Part shown: one piece after another, positions 48,571-60,000 of the stretch
Numbering within the stretch: position 1 is the first letter of the stretch
Layout of the letters: each line of letters opens with the position of its first letter
Source: Adiantum capillus-veneris
Taxonomy: Eukaryota; Streptophyta; Polypodiopsida; Polypodiales; Pteridaceae
Reading direction: 5' to 3'
DNA: 60,000 bases
Assembly: GCA_014529385.2 (NCBI GenBank)
Contig: CM043953.1
Span: 98,522,842-98,582,841, forward strand
Position numbers and translations under genes: made by a program
The notes under the pieces: model-generated
Seen by the model: only the letters and a program-made list of their open reading frames with translations
Databases searched by the model: none
Told to the model about the DNA's origin: nothing

Positions 48571-50280
48571 ATCTCCCATCTTGTAGGATTGTATGCCTAG
48601 CTTGGTGGCTAACTCCACAGATATAAAATTGTGAGTAGAACCAGGGTCAAAGAGAATAAAAGCATCATGTTCTCTTAACTTTCCCCAAGCATGGCATAGA
48701 GGAGATCCTTTGTGGTGAGTTTGGTGAGTCTCCTCCTCTTGGATTTCAACCAAGGAAGCTCTAGGAGGATCTTGGCGGTTGTTCTTTTGGGGACAAGCGC
48801 GGTACGCATGCCCTTGTTTGCCGCACTTGAAACACCGGTTATCCTTACGATAATGCTCAAGCTCTTCAGGAGAGAGTTTGTTCTTACCTTTGTAAACTCC
48901 CTTCTCTTTAGCTTTGTTGGAGCTGCCCTTAGGAGACTTTTGGACATTGTCCTTCCCCTTAGGCTCGTTGGAACCCTTGTTTTCTGTGGGCTTAATATTT
49001 CTTTTAGCCCCCGTTTGGAAATTGATTCGAGAGGCCACCATAGTATGGTGTATTACCGCCGATATGGTACGTGGCCTTTGGGAGTTGACATACTCCGCCA
49101 TTTCTTCGGTTAAGCCCGCACAAAATTGTTGCTTTTGCTCTCCAAAATCCAACTTTTTGAAGACAGTGGCTTTGAGTTGTAGGTCCCAAAACTTGTCTAC
49201 ATATTTGTGGATGGATTCATAGGGAGAGAGCTTTAAGCTTCTCCATTCGGTGAGTACCTTGTCTTTGGCATCGGTGGCCAAAAACTGCTTCATAATGGAA
49301 TCTCTTAAAGCTTTCCATGTTCGTGGAGCTTCACCGTTGGCTCGTAGGCTAGACCACCATTGCCTGGCGGACTTTTGAAAGTACATAGCTACATGGTGTA
49401 GCTTAGAGGACTCCGTGAAGCCCTCATCCCCAAACGCCGCATCGAATTGCTGGATAAAGGCCAAGACTTTGTCCGTAGCACCAAAGGTGCCATCATAGGT
49501 AAGGAAAGAGATGCGCTTCCCTCCCTCTTTGAATTTCTTCAGTTTGGACGACCTCTTCCATGCGGCATAGGATTTCCTATGGCTTCTTCTTTTTGATGGT
49601 TTAAAGGTTGCACCATCACTTTCTTCAGAAGGTGAAGAATTTGAAGAAGGTGAAGAAGAGGGTGACCTCTTTCTCGCCTTTTTCTTGTCTCTATCTTCGG
49701 CGTCTTCACCATCGCTTTCATAAGAGGAAGAGGATGAAGAAGATGGAGAAGAGGGTGTCCTCTTTCTCGCCTTTTTCTTCTCTTGCTTTTTATCATCCCT
49801 CTTTGAATTATGGCGTGGAGAAGAGTATGATGGTCTTCTCTGCTTTGGTGGTGATGGAGAGCGTTTAGCCCGCCGTCTTCATGGAGCCATCTCCGCCGAT
49901 GTGGTGGGAGACTCACTTCTTTTTCGTTCCTTCGGTGGAGGCTCTTGAGTTCTCCTTTGGGAAGGAGATGCATCATCAAGAAGTAAATTCTTGAGCCCTT
50001 CGTATGGATTCTCTTCTTCTTCCCGAATCGGAGAGAGACCTCTTTTGGTAGTCTCACAAGGAGGCTTCCTAGGTGTTCTCTCGTCATGGTGATGAGCTTG
50101 GAGAATCCCGTGAGCACGGAGCTGCCGTTGCACTTCACTTTGGAGAGATGGATTGCCCAGGGCTTGTTGAAGCCTAGAAACAAGATAGTTAACAAGCATT
50201 GAAGCATCATTAGTAGCTTGCTCATGAGCAAAATCAAAGTTATCAACATTAATTTCACTCTCTTTACTATTGTCAGCCAT
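48517..50280 (-). pseudogene. M gag and protease start
   Basis: ATG at 50278-50280 (MADNSKESEINVDNF). One frame runs to 48517 with a single TGA near 49876. After the N-terminal 130 residues comes a Lys/Arg/Ser-rich block (about 49870-49550) with two similar repeats containing KKKARKR and SPSS, not usual in gypsy gag and possibly a nuclear-targeting or nucleic-acid-binding tract. A Retrotrans_gag capsid follows (RQWWSSLRANGEAPRTW), then a CX2CX4HX4C knuckle CFKCGKQGHAYRAC (about 48835-48800) and a protease active site (ILFDPGSTHNFIS near 48650). The frame then closes at 48517-48519, while the rest of protease continues in another frame from about 48570. P has the same change at the same place. 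Confidence 0.88.
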
Positions 50281-50696
50281 TCTAACAACTTTTAGGTGTA
50301 AACTTTTTAAGTGTACTTTGGCACTTCAAGCCCTAGTTGCTACTCCTCTTTATTCCTTTAGAAAAAGCACTCAAGCTATTGTACCCGCAGCTCGAATGCC
50401 ATTAATTACAAGGAATAGAAGAGAGGGTCTTTCAACACCAAAACAACACCGGCTCCTGTCAAGCTTCTAATAGCTCAATAGTGGTTAAGCCATAGACAAA
50501 GCCATAGGCAAGCCCCGTAGGACTCCACTATTAAGTCCATAGCTCTCGACAGTGATGCCCCGTTAATTGCACAAAGGCAGGCGCACTGCAAGGCTGAAAA
50601 ATCCCTATTCTACTTACTCACATGCAATTAATAATACCAACCATTTGTAGCTAGCTTGAGGACCTCCCTTCTTGAGCAAGAAAAGAGAAACCTTAA

Positions 50697-50708
50697 GCTC
50701 TGATACCA
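50697..50708 (-). other. Primer binding site of M
   Basis: TGGTATCAGAGC on the minus strand, directly inside the 5' LTR. The leader from here to the gag start (50281-50696) is shared with P's leader at 42945-43334. Confidence 0.9.
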
Positions 50709-50709
50709 A

Positions 50710-52304
50710 TGTAACATGTAATGGTCTAAAAACTTATGTGTAGCGGAAATTAGCATGAACATAGTGGGCATTTCATTAGAATAGATTCCTAATGAGAATT
50801 ACAAAAGTGCTTGGGTGGAGAGAGCAACAAAAAGCATAACACCTACTTAGATAGCATCGACAATACTTTCAAAAGAGAGAGAAATTAAGCTATTGACAAC
50901 AGTTGAGGACCGGATTTGCATGGAGCCGGTCCCCCCTCCAAAAGGCTTTGTATTATGGTTTCTCCCATCAAGAGAGACATTGTACAATGCAATTCTTTGT
51001 GTTCCTTCAAGGCTAGCTAGTGCAATGAAGATGAACGCTTCATGCACTAAGCAAAACACTTAGCAAACACAACTTTAATTATCCCCGTTCTCAAACCCAA
51101 GACCTCACACACCTTCGAAGATGATGAGAGCTAGCAGGGTATGAGAGTAGATTGAGAGGAAGAAGGAGTATCCTACGAGAAAGATGTACATCTCCTCACA
51201 TAATCACTCATATTATCATAGCTTAGCTTAGTAATTAGCTTGGTAGAGGAGATGAGCATGCATTGTATCTTGGCTCTTGGTTGGATTTGCATCCACATGC
51301 CAAGAGTGTGTTGATGTAGGCTTCTATCTCACAAGCTTGGAGTAGGTGATGAGTTCTCCATTAAAGCTTGGGAAGAGATATTCTTCTCTTTCTTCACACA
51401 TGAGATTGTGTGTGTGTGTGTGTGTGTGTGATAATGCCTTGCAAAAATCAGCCCCCTCTCTTTCTTGGGCGAGCCCTCTTGCTAATTGCTCTTGCTCTCA
51501 TCCCATTGGACCTCCCCAGGGCTAGCCTATCACAATTAAGCAGCATAAGTGATAGCCTTTTGACATGTGCCCCCCTTTCCCCTTTTGTGAGAGCTTTAGA
51601 TAATTTAATAATTAAACTAAACTCTCATTGTACCCCTTTGCCTCCTGGCCAATAGGAATCAAGCAAGCCATTGGGCTCCTGAATGCTCATTGGACCCCTT
51701 GGGAGACTGCCCAATAGTCATCTAGGAGACTTAATTCTCATTGGTTCTTTTATTAAGTGTTTTTTAAATTAATTAAACTAGATTTACTCTAGCCTAAATC
51801 TCATTGGTCCACCTCCAAGGCCATCCAATAAGAATTGGGCACACCTTATGGGCATCTGGGCTAGGGAGCTGACATGTGTCCCAAATTCCCTTTGTGTAAA
51901 GGGAGCCTGTGTGTGTGTGTGTGACTTTCTCTCTCATCCCCTACTCCCAAGGCTCGCCCCCTCCTATGTAGGGATTTGAAAAGGCTTTTTGGTCACACAC
52001 AAAGCATCCAATTTCCCCTAGGGTTGACCTTTGGACACAACCTTTGAATTTTGGAACCTTAGCATTTTGGAAGTCTTAATGGGCTGAACCTTAGGGTCTT
52101 TTTAGCCCATTTTTGCACATGGCTCTTTTTCAGATGGCCCCCCCCCTTTGGATCCCTATTTTCCCTCCTTTGGATCCCTATTGTGGCCGGTCTGCTAGCT
52201 TAACCAATATTCTAGCTTTTTCTCCCTTGGCACTTCCCCACATTAAATGATCAGTTTAATATGAGAAAATCATTTAGGAGAATTAGATATTGATTATTAT
52301 GACA
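50710..52304 (-). repeat. 5' LTR of M
   Basis: 1595 bp, TG...CA. Its GT tracts (about 51408-51430 and 51907-51923) are much shorter than those in the 3' LTR. Confidence 0.92.
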
Positions 52305-52323
52305 ACACCTAAAAGTTGTTAGA

Positions 52324-53442
52324 ATGGCTAACAATAATAAAGAGAGTGAAATTAATGTTGATAACTTTGATTTTGCTAATGAGCAGGCTACTAATGATGC
52401 CCTGATGCTTGTTAACTATCTTGTTCTCAAGAAGTTCAAAGAGGGAGGGAAGAGCATCTCTTTCCTTACCTACAATGGCACCTTTGGTGCTACAGACAAA
52501 GTCTTGGCCTTTATCTAACAGTTTGATGTGGAATTTGGAGATCAAGGCTTCACGGAGTCCTCTAAGCTACGCCATGTAGCTATGCACTTTCAAAAGTCCA
52601 GTAGGCAATGGTGGTCTAGGCTACCGGCCAACGGTGAAGCTCTAGAAACATGGAAATCTTTAAGAGCTTCCATTATAATGCAGTTTTTGGACAGCGATGC
52701 CAAAGACAAAGTACTCACCGAATGGCGAACCTTGAAGGTCTCTCCCTATGAATCCATTCACAAATATGTAGACAATTTTTAGGACCTACAACTCAAAGCC
52801 ACTGTCTTCAAAAAGATGGATTTTGGAGAGCAAAAGCAACAAGTTTGTGCGGGCTTAACTGAAGAAATGGTGGAGTATGTCAACTCCCAAAGGCCACACA
52901 CCATATCGGTAGTTATACACCATACTATGGTGGCCTCTCGAATCAATTTCCAAACGGGGGCTAAAAGAAATTCTAAGCCCACGGAAAACAAGGGTTCCAA
53001 TGAGCCTAAGGGGAAGGACAATGTCCAAAAGTCTCTTAAGGGAAACTCCAACAAAGCTAACGAGAAGGGAGTTTATAAAGGCAAAAATAAACTCTCTCCA
53101 GAAGAGCTTGAGCATTATCGAAAGGATAACCGTTGTTTCAAGTGCGGCGAGCAAGAGCATGCGTACCACGCTTGTCCCCAAAAGAACACCCGCCATGAAC
53201 CTCCTAGAGCTACCTTGGTCGAAATCCAAGAGGAGGAAATTCGCCACAAAGGATCTCCTCTATGCCATGCTTGGGGCAAGGTAAGAGAACATGATGCTTT
53301 TATTCTCTTTGATCCTGGTTCTACTCACAATTTTATATCCGTAGTGTTGGCCGCCAAGCTAGGCATACAATCCTACAAGATGGGAGATGTCCTACCGCAG
53401 ACGGTGCTTTCAAGGGGCAAGAAGCTTCAGTCACTCCCTTAA
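52324..53442 (+). pseudogene. P gag and protease start, with internal deletion
   Basis: ATG at 52324 (MANNNKESEINVDNF). After about 34 residues (near 52428) the sequence jumps straight to KKFKEGGKSISF. This skips some 230 codons present in M, including the whole Lys/Arg/Ser-rich block. In-frame stops lie at about 52516 (TAA) and 52780 (TAG for M's TGG). The capsid, the CX2CX4HX4C knuckle (CFKCGEQEHAYHAC, about 53137-53178) and the protease site FDPGSTHNFIS (about 53308-53340) remain. The frame closes at 53442 at the position shared with M. Confidence 0.88.
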
Positions 53443-56400
53443 TCGGGAAATTGAGGCTCCATTTCCAAAGCTATGTGGACAAAGAGGACTTCTTTATCTC
53501 TCCTCTCAAGCATGAGGATGTAATCCTAGGGGCACCATGGTTTGATCGCATGGCTGCCAATGTTAAATTCCCTAAAAGGAGAATCTCCTTTAGGTTCAAG
53601 GAAAAAGATATGTACATAGATGCTAAGGAAATGGGTAACACCGTACCCATTGTACATACACAAGCTTTCAACAAGTCAATAAAGAGCTCTATTTCTGTGT
53701 ACATGATTTTTGTTATAGACTCTCAAAATGAACCTAATGTTTTAGCAAAAGAAAATATACACAATTAAAAGGAATTAGAGTTATCCGATTTTCTCAAGGG
53801 GTTTCAAGATGTCTACCTCCTAAACGAGGCAATGATGACCATACAGTTGAACTTCTTCCAGGAATTTCACCGCCTAACAAACCTCCTTATAGAGTTTCTC
53901 AAGCTCAACAAGAGGAGATTATGTGGCAAGTGCATGAGTTAGTTGAGAAGGGCATGATTAGGCCTAGCTCATCTCCATTTTGTTCTCATGTGCTACTAGT
54001 GCAAAAGAAAGACGGCACAGCTCGTATGTGTGTCAACTATAGAGCACTAAATAGGATCACTATCAAGAATAGGTTTCTCGTTCCAAAGGTAGAAGACCTA
54101 TTTGATAAGCTACAAGGGTCCACCTGCTTCAGTAGGATTGACCTAAAAAGTGGCTATCATCAAATAAGGATAGTTGATCAAGACATTGTAAAGATTGCAT
54201 TTTGCACTACGTTTGGTCTTTACGAACACATTGTCATGCCTTTTGGCTTGACCAATGCACCAGCCACATTCAACCGCTTGATGGAGAAACTATTAAGACC
54301 TCACCAAACCATTACTGGAGTGTTCTTTGATGATATCATCATCTACTCTAATTTACTAGATGAACACAAGCAACACCTCTAGGTAATATTTCAAGTTCTA
54401 AGAGAGAATAAACTTTATGTTAATCGAAAGAAAAGTGAATTTTCCTTATAAGAGATCCAGTATTTAGGTCACATATCTCTCAGGAGGGCATCCAAATGGA
54501 TCCATCAAAGTTAGAGGTAATGAAAGGATGGCCTAAACCAAGGAATCTTCATGAGCTAAGAAGCTTTATAGGTATGTGTGCATACTACAAACGCTTTATA
54601 GCAAAGTTCTAACTAATAGCAGGACCATTACGTGACCTAACAAAGAAAAATGTTAGGTACGCATGGTCTGCCAAGGAGAAAAATTCTTTCAAAAAGCTTA
54701 AAGAAAATCTTATCTTTCAACCTGTGCTTACACTACCGGTTCTCTCAAAGCCAATTGAGGTCCAATGTGATGCTTGTGGTGATTGCCTTGGAGATTTTTT
54801 GCTCCAAGAAGGGTACACCATAGGCTATGAAAGTCGAAGGCTTGACCCTGTTGAGCAAGCTCTAGGAATATATGAAAAGAAACTCCTCACAGTTCTACAT
54901 GCCTTAGACTCATGGAAGCACTATTTATTGGGGACTCCTTTCATTCTGCAAATGGATCACCAAAGTCTTAAGTACTTCATGATGCAAACCAAGCTCTCCG
55001 ACAAAAAAATGAGGTGGGCAAACTCTCTATTGCAATTTCATTTTCATATTGCTCACATTGCTGGCAAGCATAATCAAGTAGCCGCCCGATGCACTCTCAA
55101 GACGGCCGAGAGTGAATGCGGTTTCCATAGCAACTCACAATGATTTATCTTCTAAGATAGATGAGTATGCTATTGATTCCGATTTTAGAGATGTGATTTC
55201 TGCCCTTGCACTAGGGAAGAAAGAGGAACCATTTACTTTACAAGATGGTTATCTTCTCTATGGCAATATAATATGTATTACTAGCTCACTACATGAGAAA
55301 GTAATGTATGAATCTCATGCTCCTCCTTATGCAGGGCATAGAGGGATTCAGTCTATCCTAAAGGGGATTGAAACATATTTCTATTGGCCTACCATAAAAG
55401 CAAACATACAAGAGTATGTTTCTAAATGTGTGGTATGCCAAAAGACGAAGTTTGATAGAGGGAAGCAACTTGGATTGCTTCAACCTTTGCAAATCCCTAA
55501 TTCACCATGGGAGAGCATATCCATGGATTCTATCTTTGGATTGCCAAAGTCTATCTATGGGAATACGGAAATATGGACGATAGTAGACAGGTTCAGTAAA
55601 CAAGCTCATTTTATACTTGTCAAAAAGACTATCAAAGCCCATCAAACGGCAACCCTCTTCATTTCACAAATCTTCAAGTATCATGGCTTGCCAATGTCCA
55701 TAGTGTTGGATAGAGATCCTAGAATGACCAGTAATTTTTCGAAGGGTCTCTTTGAGAATTTAGGAACAAGGCTAAATTTCTCTTTGACTTATCACCGGCA
55801 AACGGATGGCCAAAGTGAAATAGCTAACCTAACAATTGTTTATCTACTAAAAGCCTATGTAATGGAAGTAGATCAAAGATCCCAATGGGAGAAGTACTTA
55901 CCCTTAGTGGAGTATGCATACAATAACACTGTACATACTTCCACGGGAAAAGCACCTTTCGAGGTAATTGAGGGAAGATCAAAAGGTCCCTTGCTACTTA
56001 AGGTACAAGGAAAGATCTTCGCTGCAGATGAGTATAGCCGAGACCTACAAGAATCTTTCCAAAAGATTAAGGATGCTATCTCTATCTCACAACAAAGGCA
56101 AAAGGCTGCTGCTGACAAGCACAGAAGAGCCCAAGCCTTTAAAGAAAATGATTAAGGCACATGACGGGCAAGAATCCTACAGGACACCAAAAGTACTATG
56201 CTAAGTTAGCAAAAAGGTACTCTGGTCCTTTCCTGATTCTTAGGCCAATCAAAGAGATGGCCTATCAACTCAAGTTGCCCAGTCATTGGCTCATACACAA
56301 TTCTTTTCATGTGAGCCTATTAAAGCCTTACAAAGGAGAGCCACCTCAAGAACCACCTATTGAAGACCCACCGGAGATCGAGGACCAAGAAGAGGTGTTG

Positions 56401-56556
56401 CAGCCCGAGTCCATTCTCCGACATGAAGACAAGGTACTAAGAGGCGGTAAGACTATTTGATAAGAATTATCCTTTTGAAGATGCTAGATGGATGCAAGGC
56501 ATACAATTAAAGGATAACCTAAACCTTGTCAATGCTTACAATGCTTCCCTAGAGTA
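53400..56556 (+). pseudogene. P pol: protease end, RT, RNase H, integrase, chromodomain remnant
   Basis: It is collinear with M pol. Protease end is at 53451-53768. A stop at 53766-53768 and a deletion of about 26 bp near 53815 disrupt the RT start. RT (53921-54382) keeps GVFFDDIIIYS near 54328-54360. Stops and small indels follow at about 54380-54480 and 54610. RNase H is at 54724-55100 and integrase at 55112-56155 (KCVVCQKTK, MDSIFGLP, DRDPRMTS, RQTDGQSE, with the usual HPQ changed to HRQ). A deletion near 56155 and another within the chromodomain (near 56455) remove conserved residues. More decayed than M, as expected for the older, host element. Confidence 0.88.
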
Positions 56557-56908
56557 AGCAAAATACAAATGTTAAAAATGAACAAAGTTTTTGTCTTATA
56601 AGAATCTCTTTTTCTTTATTGTGCACAAAATGAAGTAGTATGCATGCTTAGATCAAGTTTGCGGAGACGAAGCCTCCCAAACACCAAGTAGAGCTTGTCA
56701 CTCTACTATGGAAGATTGATAAGACTAATGTGCAGACATGCTTGCGGCAGCTTAGGCTCTCATGCGCCAAATGGACTAGTCATCCATTTTGGAACGATGT
56801 TGTAGGGTAAAATAGGGATCCTCTACTTGCTAGGAAAAGGATTAATGAATATGCTTTATCTTCTCTACCCCATAGTCAAGGATGACTATGAATGCAAGAG
56901 AGAGGTAG

Positions 56909-57289
56909 TGTCATAATAATCAATATCTAATTCTCCTAAATAACTTTCTCATGTTAAACTGATCATTTAATATGGGGAAGTGCCAGGGTAGAAAAAGCTA
57001 GAATATTGTTAAGTTAGCAGATCGGCCACAGTAGGGATCCAAATGAGGGAAAATAGGGATCCAAAGGGGAGGCCATCTGCAAAAGAGTTGTGTGCAACAA
57101 TGGGCTCCAAAGACCTTAGGGTTCAGCCCATTAAGACTTCCAAAATGCTAAGGTTCCAAAATTCAAAGGTTGTGTCCAAAGGTCAAAAGCCTACGGAAAT
57201 TGGATGCTTGGTGTGTGTCCCAAAAGTCTTCAACCATCCCTACATAGGAGGGGGCGACCCCTAGAAGTAGGAGATGAGAGAGAAACTCA

Positions 57290-57344
<55 letters not shown>

Positions 57345-58539
57345 GCTCCCTTTACACAAAGGGAATAAGGGACACATGTCAGCTCCCTAGCCTAGATGCC
57401 CACAAGGTGTATTCAATTCCTATTGGATGGCCTTGGAGGTGGAACGATGAGAATTAGGCTAGAGTAAATCTATTTTAATTAATTTAAAAACACTTAATAA
57501 AAGAACCAATAAGAATTAAGCTCTCTAGAAGACTATTGGACACTCTCCCAAGGGGTCCAATGAGCATTCAGCAGCCCAATGGCTTGCCTGATTCCTATTG
57601 GCCAGGAGGCAAAGGGGTCCAATGAGAGTTTAGTTGAATTAAGTAATTACCTAAAGCTCTCACAAAAGGGGAAAGGGGGACACATGTTAGAAAACTATCA
57701 CTTATGCTGCTTAATTTCCATTGGCTAGGGGAGGTCCAATGAGGTGTGAGGATGAGAAAATAGCAAGAGGCGTCGACCAAGAGAGAGAGAGAGGGGGCTG
57801 ATTTTTGTAGGGCATTATCACACACACACTCACACAATCTCATGTGTAAAGCAACAAGACTCTCTCTCTCCTTCTCAAGCTTTAATGGAAATCTTACCAC
57901 CTACTCCAAGCTTGTCAGAAGGGAGGCCTACACCAGCAACTCTTGGCTTTGTGATGCAAATCCAACCAAGAGCCAAGCTGCAATGCATGCTCATCTCCTC
58001 TACCATGCTAATTACTAAGCTAAGCTATGCTAATATGAGTGATTATGTGAGGAGATGTACATATTTCTTGTTGGAATACTCCTTCTTCCTCTCAATCTAC
58101 TCTCATACCCCGCTAGCTCTCACCATCTTCGAAGGTGTGTGGAGGTCTTGGGTCTGAGACCGTGAGGGAATTAATGTTGTGTTTGATAAGTGTTTTGCTT
58201 AGTGCATGAAGTTTCCATCTTCATTGCACTAGTTAGTATTGAAGGAACACAAATAATTGTATTGTAAAATGTCTCTCTTGATGGGAGAAACCATAATACA
58301 AAGCCTTTTGGAGGGGGGACCGCGGCTCCATGCAAATCCGGTCCTCAACTGTTGTCAATTGCTTAATTTCTCTCTCTTTTGAAGTATTTTTCATGCTATC
58401 TAACTAGGTGTTATACTTTTTGTTGCTCTCTCCACCCAAGCACTCTTGTTATTATCATTAGGAATCTATTCTAATGAAATGCTCACTATGTTCATGCTAT
58501 TTTCCGTTACACAAAGTTACTAGACCATTAAATGTTACA
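56909..58539 (+). repeat. 3' LTR of P
   Basis: 1631 bp, TGTCATAAT...TGTTACA, with a CA tract at about 57291-57342; followed by the target duplication CATCA. The preceding 56557-56893 is untranslated element sequence. Confidence 0.93.
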
Positions 58540-58544
58540 CATCA

Positions 58545-59059
58545 AAACTTCTTGTCTCAAGCAAGGTTTGGGGGAAGCATATAAGGCCCATATTCTTGAT
58601 GTTGGTCACAATCAAGAAGTAAGTATTGCTCTTGATTTTTCTTTTTCACCATAATAGCTCAGGAAAGCTCTAACTTGTCAAGTGGCTATACATAGGTGAC
58701 TGGTACATTGCACTTTGTGAATGTAAATTTTGGTGGAACGTTTTTACAGTCAATGCAAATCTACTAAGATTCATCACCAGCAAGAGGCAAACTTTTGCTC
58801 TATCTGCTCAAAATCTACAACTATTGTTTTGGTGCCCAAGCTTGAAGGAAGGATTTTGACAAGCAAAGCTTCCTTGATTGACGTCTCCTTAGCGGGTGAC
58901 ATAGTTGACAAAGTATTGCATCTTGACAAAAACTTTGTTGACTTATATGCTTCTGATGTATTGGATGCATGTGAGCTACTAGCCTTCCTTGTCCAAACTG
59001 GCAAATTCATCGTCAACAAGTTAGGCCTTGTCACATCTTTTTTTGGAGAGACAAAGTAG
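58545..59059 (+). pseudogene. Host-type gene, 3' part: zinc-ribbon-like C-terminus
   Basis: After the second CATCA the exon begun at 41173 resumes in the same frame and runs to 58618, where GTAAGT follows. A small exon, 58658-58695, and a last exon, 58750-59059 (stop TAG), complete the frame. All phases agree: 41173-41329 plus 58545-58618 is exactly 77 codons, and the two last exons sum to 116 including the stop. The predicted introns are only 39 and 54 bp. The tail has cysteines in the order C-X7-C-X13-C-X2-C across the last two exons (ending FCSIC), then a beta-rich stretch (LIDVSLAGDIVDKVL). This is like the zinc-ribbon OB fold of RPA1-type proteins. Identification is by pattern only. Confidence 0.5.
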
Positions 59060-59156
59060 CGCTCCTCTTCTACAACGTTGAAGCTCCATCACCTCCACGC
59101 ACAAAAAACACTCTTTGTCTCATATTGCTTTCATCCATTGCTCGTCTTGTAAATTC

Positions 59157-59690
<534 letters not shown>

Positions 59691-60000
59691 TAAAAATAAA
59701 AAAATTTAAGAATTCCCCTTTTTTTCTAATCGATCCACGAGCGTGAGCCTCCTCTCAAAGCTAATATCTATTGATTTAGTTAAAAATTTTAAACAAAGCC
59801 AAACCATAAGCCCTATCATCATCTGAGTCTCTTATTATGCCATAATCAACATATTCTTCAAAAAGCGAGTATCACACATAGTCGGAAAATATACTCATAA
59901 CCACCAATTTCCACCTACATATACCCAAGCAAGGCAGGTTTGTACATTTTTTAATGAAAGAGCAAGAAAACGGACAAATAATCAATTTCTTTTATTTATA

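Larger units (their letters stand above)
43335..52304 (-). mobile_element. Ty3/gypsy chromovirus M, nested in P
   Basis: LTRs 43335-44986 (3') and 50710-52304 (5') bound a minus-strand gag-pol. Flanks are ACATC (43330-43334) and ACACC (52305-52309), a 5-bp target duplication with one change. M's own leader has ACACC at the equivalent place, so the left copy mutated. M belongs to the same family as P and sits in P's leader in opposite orientation. It retains the full gag, but pol has a few stops and a frameshift. A polypurine tract (AAGAGAGAGGTAA on the minus strand) adjoins the 3' LTR at 44987-44999; 45000-45341 is untranslated. Confidence 0.93.
41330..58539 (+). mobile_element. Ty3/gypsy chromovirus P, containing nested element M
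   Basis: LTRs 41330-42924 and 56909-58539 (TGTCATAATAATC...TGTTACA) are flanked by a perfect 5-bp duplication CATCA (41325-41329 and 58540-58544). Primer site, leader (42925-43334), gag and pol (52324-56556), an untranslated 3' stretch and a polypurine tract (GCAAGAGAGAGGTAG, 56894-56908) are in order once M (43335-52304) is removed. P lies in an exon of a host-type gene. P's gag lacks a large internal block present in M, and its pol has several stops and deletions. Confidence 0.93.

Overview
The window looks like intergenic DNA from a large, repeat-rich land-plant nuclear genome. The evidence is a Ty1/copia element and two Ty3/gypsy chromovirus elements with plant-type initiator-Met tRNA primer sites (TGGTATCAGAGC), a plant-style LINE reverse-transcriptase tail, short-intron split genes, and very long CT, GA, GT and CA microsatellites. 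I cannot name the species; a fern or other seed-free plant is only a guess. I see no rRNA, tRNA, CRISPR or prokaryotic feature.

Layout. 1-3433: the right-hand end of a long LTR-like repeat abuts a 5'-truncated LINE ending in a CT tract. 5545-7634: a decayed tandem array of about 280 bp units, each centred on an 18-bp near-palindrome. 7757-14676: a complete minus-strand LTR retrotransposon with no pol. It has nearly identical LTRs, a primer site, a polypurine tract, a broken gag-like ORF with a membrane-segment tail, and an unfamiliar 5' ORF with a zinc knuckle. 14909-17930: an unrelated decayed gag with three zinc knuckles. 17749-27285: an old inverted repeat (arms about 890 bp, loop 34 bp). 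Its left arm was later split by a copia element (17931-23023, TSD AAATC) and a 2.6-kb solo LTR (23323-25945, TSD ACAT); the right arm preserves both empty sites. 27286-39690: mostly non-coding, with minisatellites, microsatellites, an old LTR relic, a 290-bp tandem duplication and a possible minus-strand first exon near 36.1-36.3 kb.

39692-59059: the only convincing host-type gene, with short, mostly phase-consistent introns. It may be a single-stranded-DNA-binding protein with OB-fold and zinc-ribbon parts. One exon is split by a chromovirus at 41330-58539 (called P here; TSD CATCA). P in turn carries a second chromovirus of the same family in opposite orientation at 43335-52304 (called M; TSD ACATC/ACACC) inside its leader. 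Both gypsy elements and the copia element are broken by stops and indels, many of the stops explicable by C-to-T change. 59159-60000: a CT/GT microsatellite and a second copy of a dispersed repeat also seen at 33.6 kb.

The clearest history is insertional: host exon, then P, then M; and palindrome, then solo LTR and copia (order unknown). The least familiar items are the pol-less LTR element, the palindrome-centred 280-bp array, and the interrupted inverted repeat.
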